This document shows, piece after piece, positions 6,851 to 12,863 of a stretch of DNA of 12,863 nt. The notes under the pieces are model-generated. The model was not told where the DNA came from and made no database searches. It saw nothing but the letters and a program-made list of their open reading frames with translations. The DNA comes from an uncultured Oscillospiraceae bacterium (GTDB lineage Bacteria > Bacillota > Clostridia > Oscillospirales > Acutalibacteraceae). The translations under genes and the position numbers were made by a program. Position 1 is the first letter of the stretch, and each line of letters begins with the position of its first letter. The stretch lies in contig USIK01000015.1 of the NCBI GenBank assembly GCA_900554775.1, positions 1 to 12,863 on the forward strand, written 5' to 3'.

Positions 6851-8029
6851 ATGAAATTGGTTGAAAAGCTAAGAAAAATAGCTTCGATGATTTTAGCTAT
6901 GAGCTTTGTTGTCTCGGCGCCATTTTCGGCATTTGGCGCAGGGAGCACAGCGGAAGACAAAAAAACGATGGAAGCCAGCAAGCCCCTCAAAAGAAAACGC
7001 CCGAAAGTAAAAGGGAAGCTCAAAGAAAAACACTTGGTCGAAGTAGGGAAGTATTTTAAAGAATATAAAGATTTTGCGAATTTATCTTGTGTTAACAAAA
7101 AATACAGAAATGTGACTGAGAAATATAGTTTTAACCCTATAAGGGTATATGGTAGAATAGATGCGGCAGACTTTAAGAATATTAATACATATAGGGTTTA
7201 TTCAGGTCAAAGGGGTTTCGCACATTTAAATGTTAATAAACAAATTTTCGAAGTAGGCACCTTTGGGATTGACAAATTTAAGAAGATACTGGAGGATAAG
7301 GGCATTGGGCCTGATGAAAAAGTTTGGAAGAAAGAGGTTTTCCCTCTTGGGGATGGAGAAGTAAATGATACTAGTACTTTCCCGATGGGCATTAAACTTG
7401 TTCTTACAAATCAGAATACTGGCAAGCAGATTATTTTTTTGTTTGAATTTGGGAATTTATCTTTGATATGGGCTTTCCAAGGAAAATATAGTTTTAAAAA
7501 TGAATACTCGCATTACATACAATTTATGGCTGTTATTCGTAAATTAAAGCCTGAAAATCCAGAGAAAATAAAAATAAGGATAGACTATGAGGATATAAAA
7601 AAAGTGGTTATTCCGTTTAAAGTTAGAGATGTAAGAGATAATTCGTTTGAATGTAATACGCAGTTAGAATCAGTCGAATTTGGAAAAGATATAAACTCAA
7701 TTGGAGCTTCTGCATTTGAATGTTGCAGTAATTTGAAACACGTTATTTTCAAAGGGAAAGTTAAAGGAATTGAAAAAGAAGCTTTTGCTAGCTGCTTCAC
7801 TTTAGAGGAAATAAAGTTCCCTGAAGGGCTGACTTTCATAGGTTGTGAATGTTTTAAAAATTGCCGTAGTTTACAAAGAGTTTTCATTCCTAGCACCCTT
7901 GAAGTGATTTGTTCAAATGCTTTTGATGGCGCACAGCCGGGCTTAAGGATTTTTTACTGCGGAAGGGAATATAGCGTAAATGACTTCTTTGAGGCTTTTA
8001 CTGCTAAAGGTGGCTATGTGAAATATTAA
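6851..8029 (+). CDS. secreted BspA-like leucine-rich-repeat protein 2 with F-box-like N-terminal segment
   Basis: The 392-residue protein starts at ATG 6851 after AGGGAG (6843-6848). That spacing is short, so TTG 6857, two codons on, is an alternative. A signal peptide is likely cleaved near FSAFG (residue 29). A lysine-rich linker follows. Residues about 57-117 (K67-Y-F, D74-F, L78, V81-N-K-K-Y, F94-N-P-I, then F108, I111, T113-Y) resemble the F-box-like segment that opens Entamoeba BspA-family LRR proteins. The shared family domain is about 131-235 (FEVGTF, VWKKEVFPL, LVLTNQNTGKQIIFLFEFG). LRR_5 repeats occupy about 252-362 and the C-terminal cap is 364-383 (LRIFYCGREY). No wall anchor is visible. 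The terminator after it looks degraded, so transcription may run into the next gene. Secretion and the LRR family are well supported; the eukaryote-like segment rests on remembered family patterns. Confidence 0.85.
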   Translation: MKLVEKLRKIASMILAMSFVVSAPFSAFGAGSTAEDKKTMEASKPLKRKRPKVKGKLKEKHLVEVGKYFKEYKDFANLSCVNKKYRNVTEKYSFNPIRVYGRIDAADFKNINTYRVYSGQRGFAHLNVNKQIFEVGTFGIDKFKKILEDKGIGPDEKVWKKEVFPLGDGEVNDTSTFPMGIKLVLTNQNTGKQIIFLFEFGNLSLIWAFQGKYSFKNEYSHYIQFMAVIRKLKPENPEKIKIRIDYEDIKKVVIPFKVRDVRDNSFECNTQLESVEFGKDINSIGASAFECCSNLKHVIFKGKVKGIEKEAFASCFTLEEIKFPEGLTFIGCECFKNCRSLQRVFIPSTLEVICSNAFDGAQPGLRIFYCGREYSVNDFFEAFTAKGGYVKY

Positions 8030-8035
8030 TAGATG

Positions 8036-8066
8036 ATGAAAAGCTGCTGATTTAGCTGGTGACCTA
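8036..8066 (+). other. degenerate terminator-like sequence
   Basis: AAAAGCTGCTGATTTAGCTG and the bases after it line up with the terminator of LRR gene 1, with the same GAT-TTA loop region and GGTGAC right arm. The two arms no longer pair and no T-run follows. It probably fails to terminate, linking LRR genes 2 and 3. Confidence 0.3.
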
Positions 8067-8114
8067 ATTTAAGTTATATAACAACTCAAAGATATGTTTG
8101 TTGGAGGGCAAAAG

Positions 8115-9248
8115 ATGAATAGTATTTTTAAAAAATTTTTTTCAGTTGCATTTTCTATGTTTTTTATGATTTTTGCATCGTTCTCAGCGTATTGCTCGGG
8201 CGGAGCCAAAGAAATAGATGAAGAAAAAAAGCCTCGCAGGGTAAGGCTTTTGCAACATAGAACTTTTTCAGCTCATTACCCTGAAAAACCAAGAGTGCAA
8301 TGTCCCGGCGGTGAGAGTTATTCATTAATTATGCAAAAAGCGTATGAAAATTATTTAGCTTCAGAAAAAGAAAAATATAAAAATATGGGCGGCTACTGGT
8401 TTTGTTCGGATTCGACGTTGTTCAAATCAAGTGATTTAAATTTTTTATTTAATACTGTTAAAAGAATTTGTTTTGAGTCGGGATCAGTTGCGTTTAGAAC
8501 TTTTAAAAGAATTTTAAATATTTTAAATATAAATGGAATTGAAGGGGACTGGAAGAAAGAAATTTACCCGCTCATTTGCAAAAACGGAATGGTTATTGAG
8601 GATTCTTTTAAACTGATTTTAACTAATAGAATGACTGGTAAACAATTGGTTTTTTATTTCAAGTTTGGAGATGTCTCTACTACAGGAGCCGCGTATGACT
8701 TTGATTTCAATACATCTCTTGATACATATAATAAGTTTATTGATTTAATTTCATCTTTAAATCCTGAAAGTCCACTAAAAATGAGACTTAAGAGAAAAAT
8801 GTGGTATGAGGTTAAAGATGTTGTTGTTCAGAAAAAAGCTTTAAATTTAAAGTCAGATTCTTTTATTGGGTTATCTCATTTAGAAGTAGTTGATATTTTA
8901 GATGATTTGGTTTCAATATGTGGTGGCGCATTTAATCAGTGCACTAGTCTTAAAAAAATTAATTTTCATGGTAAAGTTAAAGCCGTTGAAAGATTAACTT
9001 TTAGAAATTGTTATAATTTAAAAGAAATAGAGTTTCCAGAGGGGCTCAGGTTTATAGGGAAATCTGCTTTTCAAAATTGCAATAATCTAAAGAAAATAAC
9101 AATTCCTTTAAGCACTGAGATAATATATTCGAGTGCTTTTGATTCCACACCTGAAGATTTGAAAATTATGTATGGCGGTAGAAAATACAGCAAAAAAAAT
9201 TTTGTGAATGTCTTTTTGTTCATGGGAGGTCTCATGTTAAAAGAATAA
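8115..9248 (+). CDS. secreted BspA-like leucine-rich-repeat protein 3
   Basis: The start is ATG 8115, six bases after GGAGGG (8103-8108); an in-frame ATG at 8094 lies upstream of that site and is rejected. The 377-residue product has a phenylalanine-rich signal peptide with probable cleavage after FSAYC (residue 27), then SGGAKEIDEEKKP. A variable region of about 41-115 lacks the F-box-like pattern of its neighbour. The shared domain is about 118-222 (CFESGSV, WKKEIYPL, LILTNRMTGKQLVFYFKFG). LRR_5 repeats fill about 240-345 (QCTSLKKINF, NCYNLKEIEF, NCNNLKKITI). The cap is 348-368 (LKIMYGGRKY). The reading is noticeably more AT-rich in codon choice than LRR gene 1. No convincing promoter is found in the 85 bp upstream, only the palindrome GTTATATAAC at 8073-8082, so it is probably expressed from the promoter of gene 2. 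Confidence 0.85.
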   Translation: MNSIFKKFFSVAFSMFFMIFASFSAYCSGGAKEIDEEKKPRRVRLLQHRTFSAHYPEKPRVQCPGGESYSLIMQKAYENYLASEKEKYKNMGGYWFCSDSTLFKSSDLNFLFNTVKRICFESGSVAFRTFKRILNILNINGIEGDWKKEIYPLICKNGMVIEDSFKLILTNRMTGKQLVFYFKFGDVSTTGAAYDFDFNTSLDTYNKFIDLISSLNPESPLKMRLKRKMWYEVKDVVVQKKALNLKSDSFIGLSHLEVVDILDDLVSICGGAFNQCTSLKKINFHGKVKAVERLTFRNCYNLKEIEFPEGLRFIGKSAFQNCNNLKKITIPLSTEIIYSSAFDSTPEDLKIMYGGRKYSKKNFVNVFLFMGGLMLKE

Positions 9249-9286
9249 CAGCCTAAAAAACTAAAACATAAATTTTATCTGTTATA

Positions 9287-9316
9287 GTGCCGATGATTTC
9301 ATCATGTGGCGTTTTA
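9287..9316 (+). terminator. terminator of LRR gene 3
   Basis: ATGAT-TTC-ATCAT with GCC/GGC pairs outside it (9289-9310, small internal asymmetry) is followed by TTTTATT. It is moderately strong and ends right before the next -35. Confidence 0.65.
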
Positions 9317-9345
9317 TTGACTAATTAACCACTTTATAATACAAT
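9317..9345 (+). promoter_or_regulatory. promoter of LRR gene 4
   Basis: TTGACT (9317-9322), 17 bp, TACAAT (9340-9345). As at LRR gene 2, a TATAAT lies inside the spacer at 12 bp. It probably also drives LRR gene 5. Confidence 0.65.
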
Positions 9346-9378
9346 TAAACCATACGATTTATTTGAGAGGTAATAATA

Positions 9379-10554
9379 TTGAACAGAAGTTTTAGGAAAT
9401 TCATTTTATATGTTATGGCGGGTTTTAACATTGGTGGTTTATCTTTCACAGCATATTGTTCTGGAAGCTCGAAAAAAATAGCTGAAGAAAAAAAGCCATT
9501 TAAAAGGAAATATGTAAATGTCAAGCTTGGCAATGGCGGAATGAGCATGCTTGAGTTTAAGCAGCTTATTAAAAGAAGTATAGACAGCAAGGGAAAATCC
9601 GAATGCTCCTGTCAAGGCGAGGATATTACTGCAGTCGCGGGCGATAGAGGTGATGAGAAATTGCCTTCGATTTGCACTTTTGGCCCAGAGAATGGTATGC
9701 CTACATCGGCTCGTTTTAAATACTTGGTAGAAGATTATGATATGATTGTTTTTGAGCCTGGTTCATTTGCGATAAAGCGAATTTCCAGCATTTTGAAACA
9801 AGTTGGAATAAACAAAAACGAAACCGTTTGGAAAAAAGAGATTGTGCCCCTTAACGATTATTATGCAAATATGGAAAAATCAAAAGTTTTTGAAGAGGGC
9901 TTTAAATTAATTCTTACAAATACTAAAACCGGCCACAAGCTTATTTTTAATGTTTCTTTTGGAAATAGTTTTTCTGAATTAATGTCTTTAAACTATGATT
10001 TTCATGCTGAATGCAGTAATTACAATAAAATCATTGATTTAATAACGAATTTGGAACCTATTAGCTCGAATGGAACATACCCCAAAAAAATAGATGTGGA
10101 TTTTATTAAAGATTGGAGCGTGGTAGATAGAGTCAAAAGCATAAAATGTGATTGCTTTTCACAATCGAAAAATCTGACGTCGGTTAATTTTTTGGGTGAA
10201 ATAGAGTCGCTTGGAGAAGCGGCACTCTTTAAATGCAAAAATTTACAACATGTTAATTTTATGAAACCTGTTAAATATATTGAAAACAAAGCATTCTTAG
10301 GTTGCACTAGTTTGCAAGAAATTAGATTTCCTGAAGGACTAAAAAAATTAGGGGGATTTGCATTTTCTCAATGCTCAAGTTTGAAATACATTTTTCTGCC
10401 GGATAGTCTTGAAAAAGTTATTGTAAGTGCTTTTGAAAACACTCCAGAAGATTTGAAAATTTTTTATAAAGGTAAGGAATTTAATAAAAAAGATTTCATG
10501 TATTATTTTGGAACTTACTGCGGGCATGTTTCCGCAGAAGGTATGTATAAATAA
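9379..10554 (+). CDS. secreted BspA-like leucine-rich-repeat protein 4
   Basis: Translation appears to start at TTG 9379, eight bases after AGAGG (9366-9370); no ATG is suitably placed and this start gives a complete signal peptide. The 391-residue product is probably cleaved after FTAYC (residue 27), followed by SGSSKKIAEEKKP. A variable region (41-118) contains cysteine-bearing SECSCQG and LPSICTF. The shared domain is about 122-230 (IVFEPGSF, VWKKEIVPL, LILTNTKTGHKLIFNVSFG). LRR_5 repeats span about 250-355 and the cap is 358-377 (LKIFYKGKEF), followed by a short glycine-containing tail. It is closest to paralogue 3 in N-terminal linker and repeat sequence, suggesting a tandem duplication. 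LRR gene 5 follows after 24 bp without a terminator. Confidence 0.84.
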   Translation: MNRSFRKFILYVMAGFNIGGLSFTAYCSGSSKKIAEEKKPFKRKYVNVKLGNGGMSMLEFKQLIKRSIDSKGKSECSCQGEDITAVAGDRGDEKLPSICTFGPENGMPTSARFKYLVEDYDMIVFEPGSFAIKRISSILKQVGINKNETVWKKEIVPLNDYYANMEKSKVFEEGFKLILTNTKTGHKLIFNVSFGNSFSELMSLNYDFHAECSNYNKIIDLITNLEPISSNGTYPKKIDVDFIKDWSVVDRVKSIKCDCFSQSKNLTSVNFLGEIESLGEAALFKCKNLQHVNFMKPVKYIENKAFLGCTSLQEIRFPEGLKKLGGFAFSQCSSLKYIFLPDSLEKVIVSAFENTPEDLKIFYKGKEFNKKDFMYYFGTYCGHVSAEGMYK

Positions 10555-10578
10555 GTTATTTAAATTGGAGAATAAAAT

Positions 10579-11250
10579 ATGAATTTTAATTTTAAAAAAG
10601 CGTTTATTTCATGCGTTTTGTCATTTGGAATTGTTGCTTTTGCGCCATTTTCAGTTTTTGCTTCGGGCGAAGTTGAAGAAGAAAAAAAGCCGCTTAAGGC
10701 ATCAACAAGCGAGGCAGTAAAGCCAGGATACGCCGTAGTAGATAGCGACGAGGCAATAGAACCAAGCCAATACGAACGATTCAAATTCCCGGCAAATAAA
10801 ATTGTTTTATCCAGAGCAAAATATTTAAAGTTTAATGCTTTTTCAGGGTGCAAATCTCTAACAGATGTTTTTATGCCTTTTGTTGAAGAAATTGGCTGGT
10901 TTGCATTTTCGAATTGTTCGAACTTGAAAAACGTAATAATGCCTAATATTAAAACAGTTTGCAGCCAAGCTTTTTTTAACTGCACGTCTTTAGAAACCAT
11001 TGACCTTAGAAATGTTGAAAAAATTGCCGATAATGCATTTGTAGGTTGCCACAATTTAAAAAAGATAATTATCCCTGAAAATGCTGCTGTTTCATGTAAT
11101 GCTTTTGAAGGTTGCAGCTGGGGAGTAAGAATTTTATATAAAAATTTATCGCTAAGCAAAGAAGAATTTTTCAAGATTTTTGAAGGGGAAACATTCCCGT
11201 ACATTTCTTATGAAGAAGCTGAAAGATTATTAATAAAAAGCGAAAAATAA
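10579..11250 (+). CDS. short secreted BspA-like leucine-rich-repeat protein 5
   Basis: ATG 10579 has GGAG at 10567-10570, eight bases upstream. The 223-residue product keeps the family signal peptide (cleavage near FSVFA, residue 28) and the SGEVEEEKKP linker. It then goes almost directly, after about 35 residues, into LRR_5 repeats (about 72-178: GCKSLTDVFM, NCSNLKNVIM, NCTSLETIDL, GCHNLKKIII). The domain of about 105 residues shared by paralogues 1-4 is absent. A cap (182-200, VRILYKNLSLSKEEFF) and a charged C-terminal extension follow. It is likely co-transcribed with LRR gene 4 and followed by a strong terminator. It is either a minimal member of the family or a shortened paralogue. Confidence 0.85.
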   Translation: MNFNFKKAFISCVLSFGIVAFAPFSVFASGEVEEEKKPLKASTSEAVKPGYAVVDSDEAIEPSQYERFKFPANKIVLSRAKYLKFNAFSGCKSLTDVFMPFVEEIGWFAFSNCSNLKNVIMPNIKTVCSQAFFNCTSLETIDLRNVEKIADNAFVGCHNLKKIIIPENAAVSCNAFEGCSWGVRILYKNLSLSKEEFFKIFEGETFPYISYEEAERLLIKSEK

Positions 11251-11257
11251 TAAAATT

Positions 11258-11288
11258 AAAAGCTACCGATTTTTCCGGTAGCTTTTTT
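11258..11288. terminator. bidirectional terminator between LRR gene 5 and ribF
   Basis: AAAAGCTACCG (11258-11268) pairs perfectly with 11276-11286, an 11-bp stem with a 7-base loop. T-runs occur on both strands, so it can serve the plus-strand LRR gene and the minus-strand ribF, whose stop codon it touches. Confidence 0.88.
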
Positions 11289-11829
11289 ATTTTGAAAGCA
11301 TATTTTGCGCTGAAATTGTGTCATTTTCTTCAAGAGCTTTTCTTATTCTTGAGGAGCTTATCGGCCCGGATTTATAAAGCACGGGCTTGATTATCCGGGT
11401 TTTAATTCCAAAGTCAAGGCAAAGATTTTTAAGCTGGTTGGCGTCTCCTGCTCCGCCTTTCCCGAAATGATAGTTAAAGCCGCAAACAACGCATTTAGCG
11501 TTGAGTTTTTCTTTTAAAATGTTTCTCACAAATTGCTTTGGAGTTAAATCTTTAATTTCTTCAAAATTGATTAAATAAAGGATTTTCACGCCAAGGCTTT
11601 TGAGGATTTCTTCTTTGGTTTCATTGTCGGTTATTTGGTATTCATTAATGTCATAAAGAATAGAGCGTGGGCTTTTTTTGAAGGTAAAAACCGCCGGCAC
11701 AAGCCCAACGGATTCAAAGCTTACAGCCTCTTTGACAACAGCTTTATGACCTTTATGCACACCATCGAAATACCCGAGTGCGACGCTCAGCGGCAAGGTC
11801 TGTTTATCTAAAGAATTATAAATTTTCAT
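11287..11829 (-). CDS. ribF: FAD synthetase (FMN adenylyltransferase) lacking the riboflavin kinase domain
   Basis: The 180-residue protein is the N-terminal half of RibF. It shows the nucleotidyltransferase GYFDGVHKGH motif (19-28), FTFKKSP (48-54), CGFNYHFGKGGAGD (116-129), and the closing ISSSRIRKAL (157-166). This domain adenylates FMN to FAD. Bacterial RibF normally runs to about 310 residues, with a C-terminal flavokinase opening G-R-P-Y and containing a G-F-P-T-A-N motif. Here the protein ends after AQNMLSK, just where the kinase would begin. The remaining 30 bp before the next gene are a terminator, so the kinase half is gone rather than frameshifted. The cell would need FMN from another kinase or from outside. 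AGGTGA lies just upstream of ATG 11829. It is 68 bp downstream of truB, the usual neighbour. Confidence 0.9.
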   Translation of the reverse strand: MKIYNSLDKQTLPLSVALGYFDGVHKGHKAVVKEAVSFESVGLVPAVFTFKKSPRSILYDINEYQITDNETKEEILKSLGVKILYLINFEEIKDLTPKQFVRNILKEKLNAKCVVCGFNYHFGKGGAGDANQLKNLCLDFGIKTRIIKPVLYKSGPISSSRIRKALEENDTISAQNMLSK

Positions 11830-11897
11830 ATTTCACCTGACCTTCCACCTAAACTTTCACTATATACGATTATATTCAAGAATTTTAAATTTTATTA

Positions 11898-12794
11898 CTA
11901 ATTTTCAGCTTTTAAATATCTAATCAGATTTTCAGAAGAATCAAACTTGCCAAGGCAAAAGAACTTTTTATTTTCATAGATTTTCACAATTTCGCTATCT
12001 TCAAATTTTTCGCCAGTATTTAGCAGTTCATTCTTCAGCGCTATGCCATTTTTAAACATTTTGGCCTGTTCTGCGCTGGTGTTTATTGAGCGATTGTTCC
12101 TAAAAAGCCTGTCAGTTGGAAGCACGAGATTTTCGGTTATTTCGTTTAATTCCATGCTTTTGATTTTTTCAAGCTTAGTGCTTTCTTCTAATCTAAAAGA
12201 GTTTGATAAAGTCCTCGTGAGCTCGCCCATGCAGGCGCCCGAGCCTAAAGCCAAGCCGATTTCATGGCAAAGGGAACGAATGTAAGTCCCTTTTGAGCAC
12301 AAAACTTTGAGTTTAGCGGTTTGTTTTTCTTCGTTAAAATCCAAAATTTCAAGCTTTTTTATTTCAACTTCTCGGGCTTCTCTTTCGATTTCCTTGCCTT
12401 TCCTGGCTAGGTCGCAAAGTTTTACGCCGTTTTTCTTTAATGCCGAAAACAAGGGCGGGACTTGCATTATTTTCCCTGTGAAGTTTGGCAAGATTTCAGT
12501 GAGATTTTCTTTTGAAACTTTGGTATCTTTTCTCTCAGTTTCCTCGCCGAAAACGTCCCATGTTGTGGTTGTTAAACCGAAAATTATTTCGGCAATATAT
12601 TCCTTTTCATTTTCTTCAGTGAAAATCTGGAATTTAGCGGTTGAGCCCAGCAAAATGGGCAAAACGCCCGTTGCCATCGGGTCGAGCGTCCCCATGTGGC
12701 CGATTTTTTTCTGGCCAAGTTTTTTTCTTAATATTGCAATTACGTCAAATGAAGTGTGATTTTTCGGCTTATTTACTACGATAATTCCGTTCAT
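11898..12794 (-). CDS. truB: tRNA pseudouridine(55) synthase TruB
   Basis: The protein converts U55 in the T-loop of tRNAs to pseudouridine in the cytoplasm. The 298 residues match the usual length of about 300. The N-terminal GIIVVNKPK leads to the catalytic motif GHMGTLDPMATGVLP (32-46) with nucleophile D38. KEYIAEIIFGL (64-74) contains the conserved tyrosine. Further on, the IEREAR segment lies near 136-141, KGTYIRSLCHEIG (168-180) is typical, and a PUA-like C-terminal domain begins after about 235. Two small departures from the family are a T-T-T-W-D in place of the common T-D-T-x-D, and C127 where tyrosine is usual. ATG 12794 is one base after the stop of the upstream frame. nrnA-truB-ribF is a common Firmicute operon. 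Confidence 0.96.
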   Translation of the reverse strand: MNGIIVVNKPKNHTSFDVIAILRKKLGQKKIGHMGTLDPMATGVLPILLGSTAKFQIFTEENEKEYIAEIIFGLTTTTWDVFGEETERKDTKVSKENLTEILPNFTGKIMQVPPLFSALKKNGVKLCDLARKGKEIEREAREVEIKKLEILDFNEEKQTAKLKVLCSKGTYIRSLCHEIGLALGSGACMGELTRTLSNSFRLEESTKLEKIKSMELNEITENLVLPTDRLFRNNRSINTSAEQAKMFKNGIALKNELLNTGEKFEDSEIVKIYENKKFFCLGKFDSSENLIRYLKAEN

Positions 12795-12795
12795 T

Positions 12796-12863
12796 TTACC
12801 ATCCTGTTTGATTTTTTACGGCGTTTGAAATTCTGCTTTAAATTTCTTCTAACGAGCCTTCGA
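12796..12863 (-). CDS. nrnA: C-terminal end of probable NrnA (DHH phosphoesterase), with an in-frame TAA
   Basis: This partial gene enters from the right edge. On the minus strand the frame from 12861 reads EGSLEEI, then TAA at 12838-12840, then SRISNAVKNQTGW and TAA at 12796-12798, one base before the truB ATG. EGSLEEI followed by a final helix fits the C-terminus of DHH-family NrnA, the oligoribonuclease/pAp phosphatase usually encoded just upstream of truB. Whether the first TAA is the real end or an interrupting stop cannot be settled here. A second open frame ending in a TGA that overlaps the truB start encodes only an arginine/lysine-rich tail and is less plausible. Confidence 0.45.

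Noticed and set aside
8073..8082. GTTATATAAC as the -10 region of a promoter for LRR gene 3
   Set aside because: No acceptable -35 hexamer occurs 16-18 bp upstream.
8115..9480. LRR proteins 3 and 4 as lipoproteins because of the cysteine after the signal peptide
   Set aside because: The residue before the cysteine is tyrosine, which does not fit the lipobox, and the cysteine is not kept in paralogues 2 and 5.
10560..11204. Minus-strand open frame of 214 codons opposite LRR gene 5
   Set aside because: It has no ribosome binding site or recognisable motifs, while the plus strand encodes a clear signal peptide and LRR_5 repeats.
12307..12759. Plus-strand open frame of 150 codons opposite truB
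   Set aside because: The minus strand is unambiguous TruB; the antisense frame is a composition artefact.
1..12863. CRISPR arrays, insertion sequences, rRNA, riboswitches, phage integration sites
   Set aside because: No regularly spaced repeats, transposase or integrase reading frames, rRNA segments or known riboswitch cores were seen. The tRNA pair has no adjacent integrase or duplicated tRNA end that I could find.

Overview
The window looks like a chromosomal segment from a low-GC, Gram-positive-type bacterium, most likely a host-associated Clostridia-like Firmicute. The evidence is AT-rich DNA, strong AGGAGG-type ribosome binding sites, TTGACA/TATAAT promoters at 16-17 bp spacing, a tRNA-Thr/tRNA-Tyr pair, and the nrnA-truB-ribF gene order typical of the clade. 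Several genes carry in-frame stop codons inside otherwise open, recognisable frames. Together with amoeba-like sequence features in secreted leucine-rich-repeat proteins, this hints at a genome under decay in an animal- or protist-associated lifestyle. That lifestyle is inference; the species cannot be named from this sequence.

Left part (1-3230): an RNA uracil-C5 methyltransferase of the RlmD/RumA type is interrupted by in-frame TAA codons. A possible decayed small ORF follows. Next is an intact gene joining an EVE-like N-terminus to an HNH nuclease domain, probably a modified-DNA restriction enzyme. Then comes an AT-rich regulatory region with repeated TATCTATA boxes and a 15-bp inverted repeat abutting a strong promoter, which drives an orphan lysine-rich cytoplasmic protein and ends at a clear terminator.

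Middle (3250-5380): tRNA-Thr and tRNA-Tyr form a minus-strand operon with its own promoter and terminator. A plus-strand protein made almost entirely of three LysM domains, without a signal peptide, shares a bidirectional terminator with a minus-strand gene. That gene encodes an internally duplicated, lysine-rich helical protein with a very good promoter, but its frame is interrupted by a TAG at codon 65.

Right-centre (5517-11286): five tandem plus-strand paralogues encode secreted BspA-like (LRR_5) leucine-rich-repeat proteins. Each has a signal peptide and a common C-terminal cap after the repeats. Four of the five also share an unrecognised domain of about 105 residues before the repeats. 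The second one carries an F-box-like segment resembling the N-termini of Entamoeba BspA-family LRR proteins. None shows a wall anchor. Promoters precede genes 1, 2 and 4; genes 3 and 5 appear to be co-transcribed with the gene before them. This cluster is the most interesting part of the window.

Right end (11287-12863, minus strand): the tail of a probable nrnA, then truB, then a ribF that contains only the FMN-adenylyltransferase half and lacks the riboflavin kinase domain.
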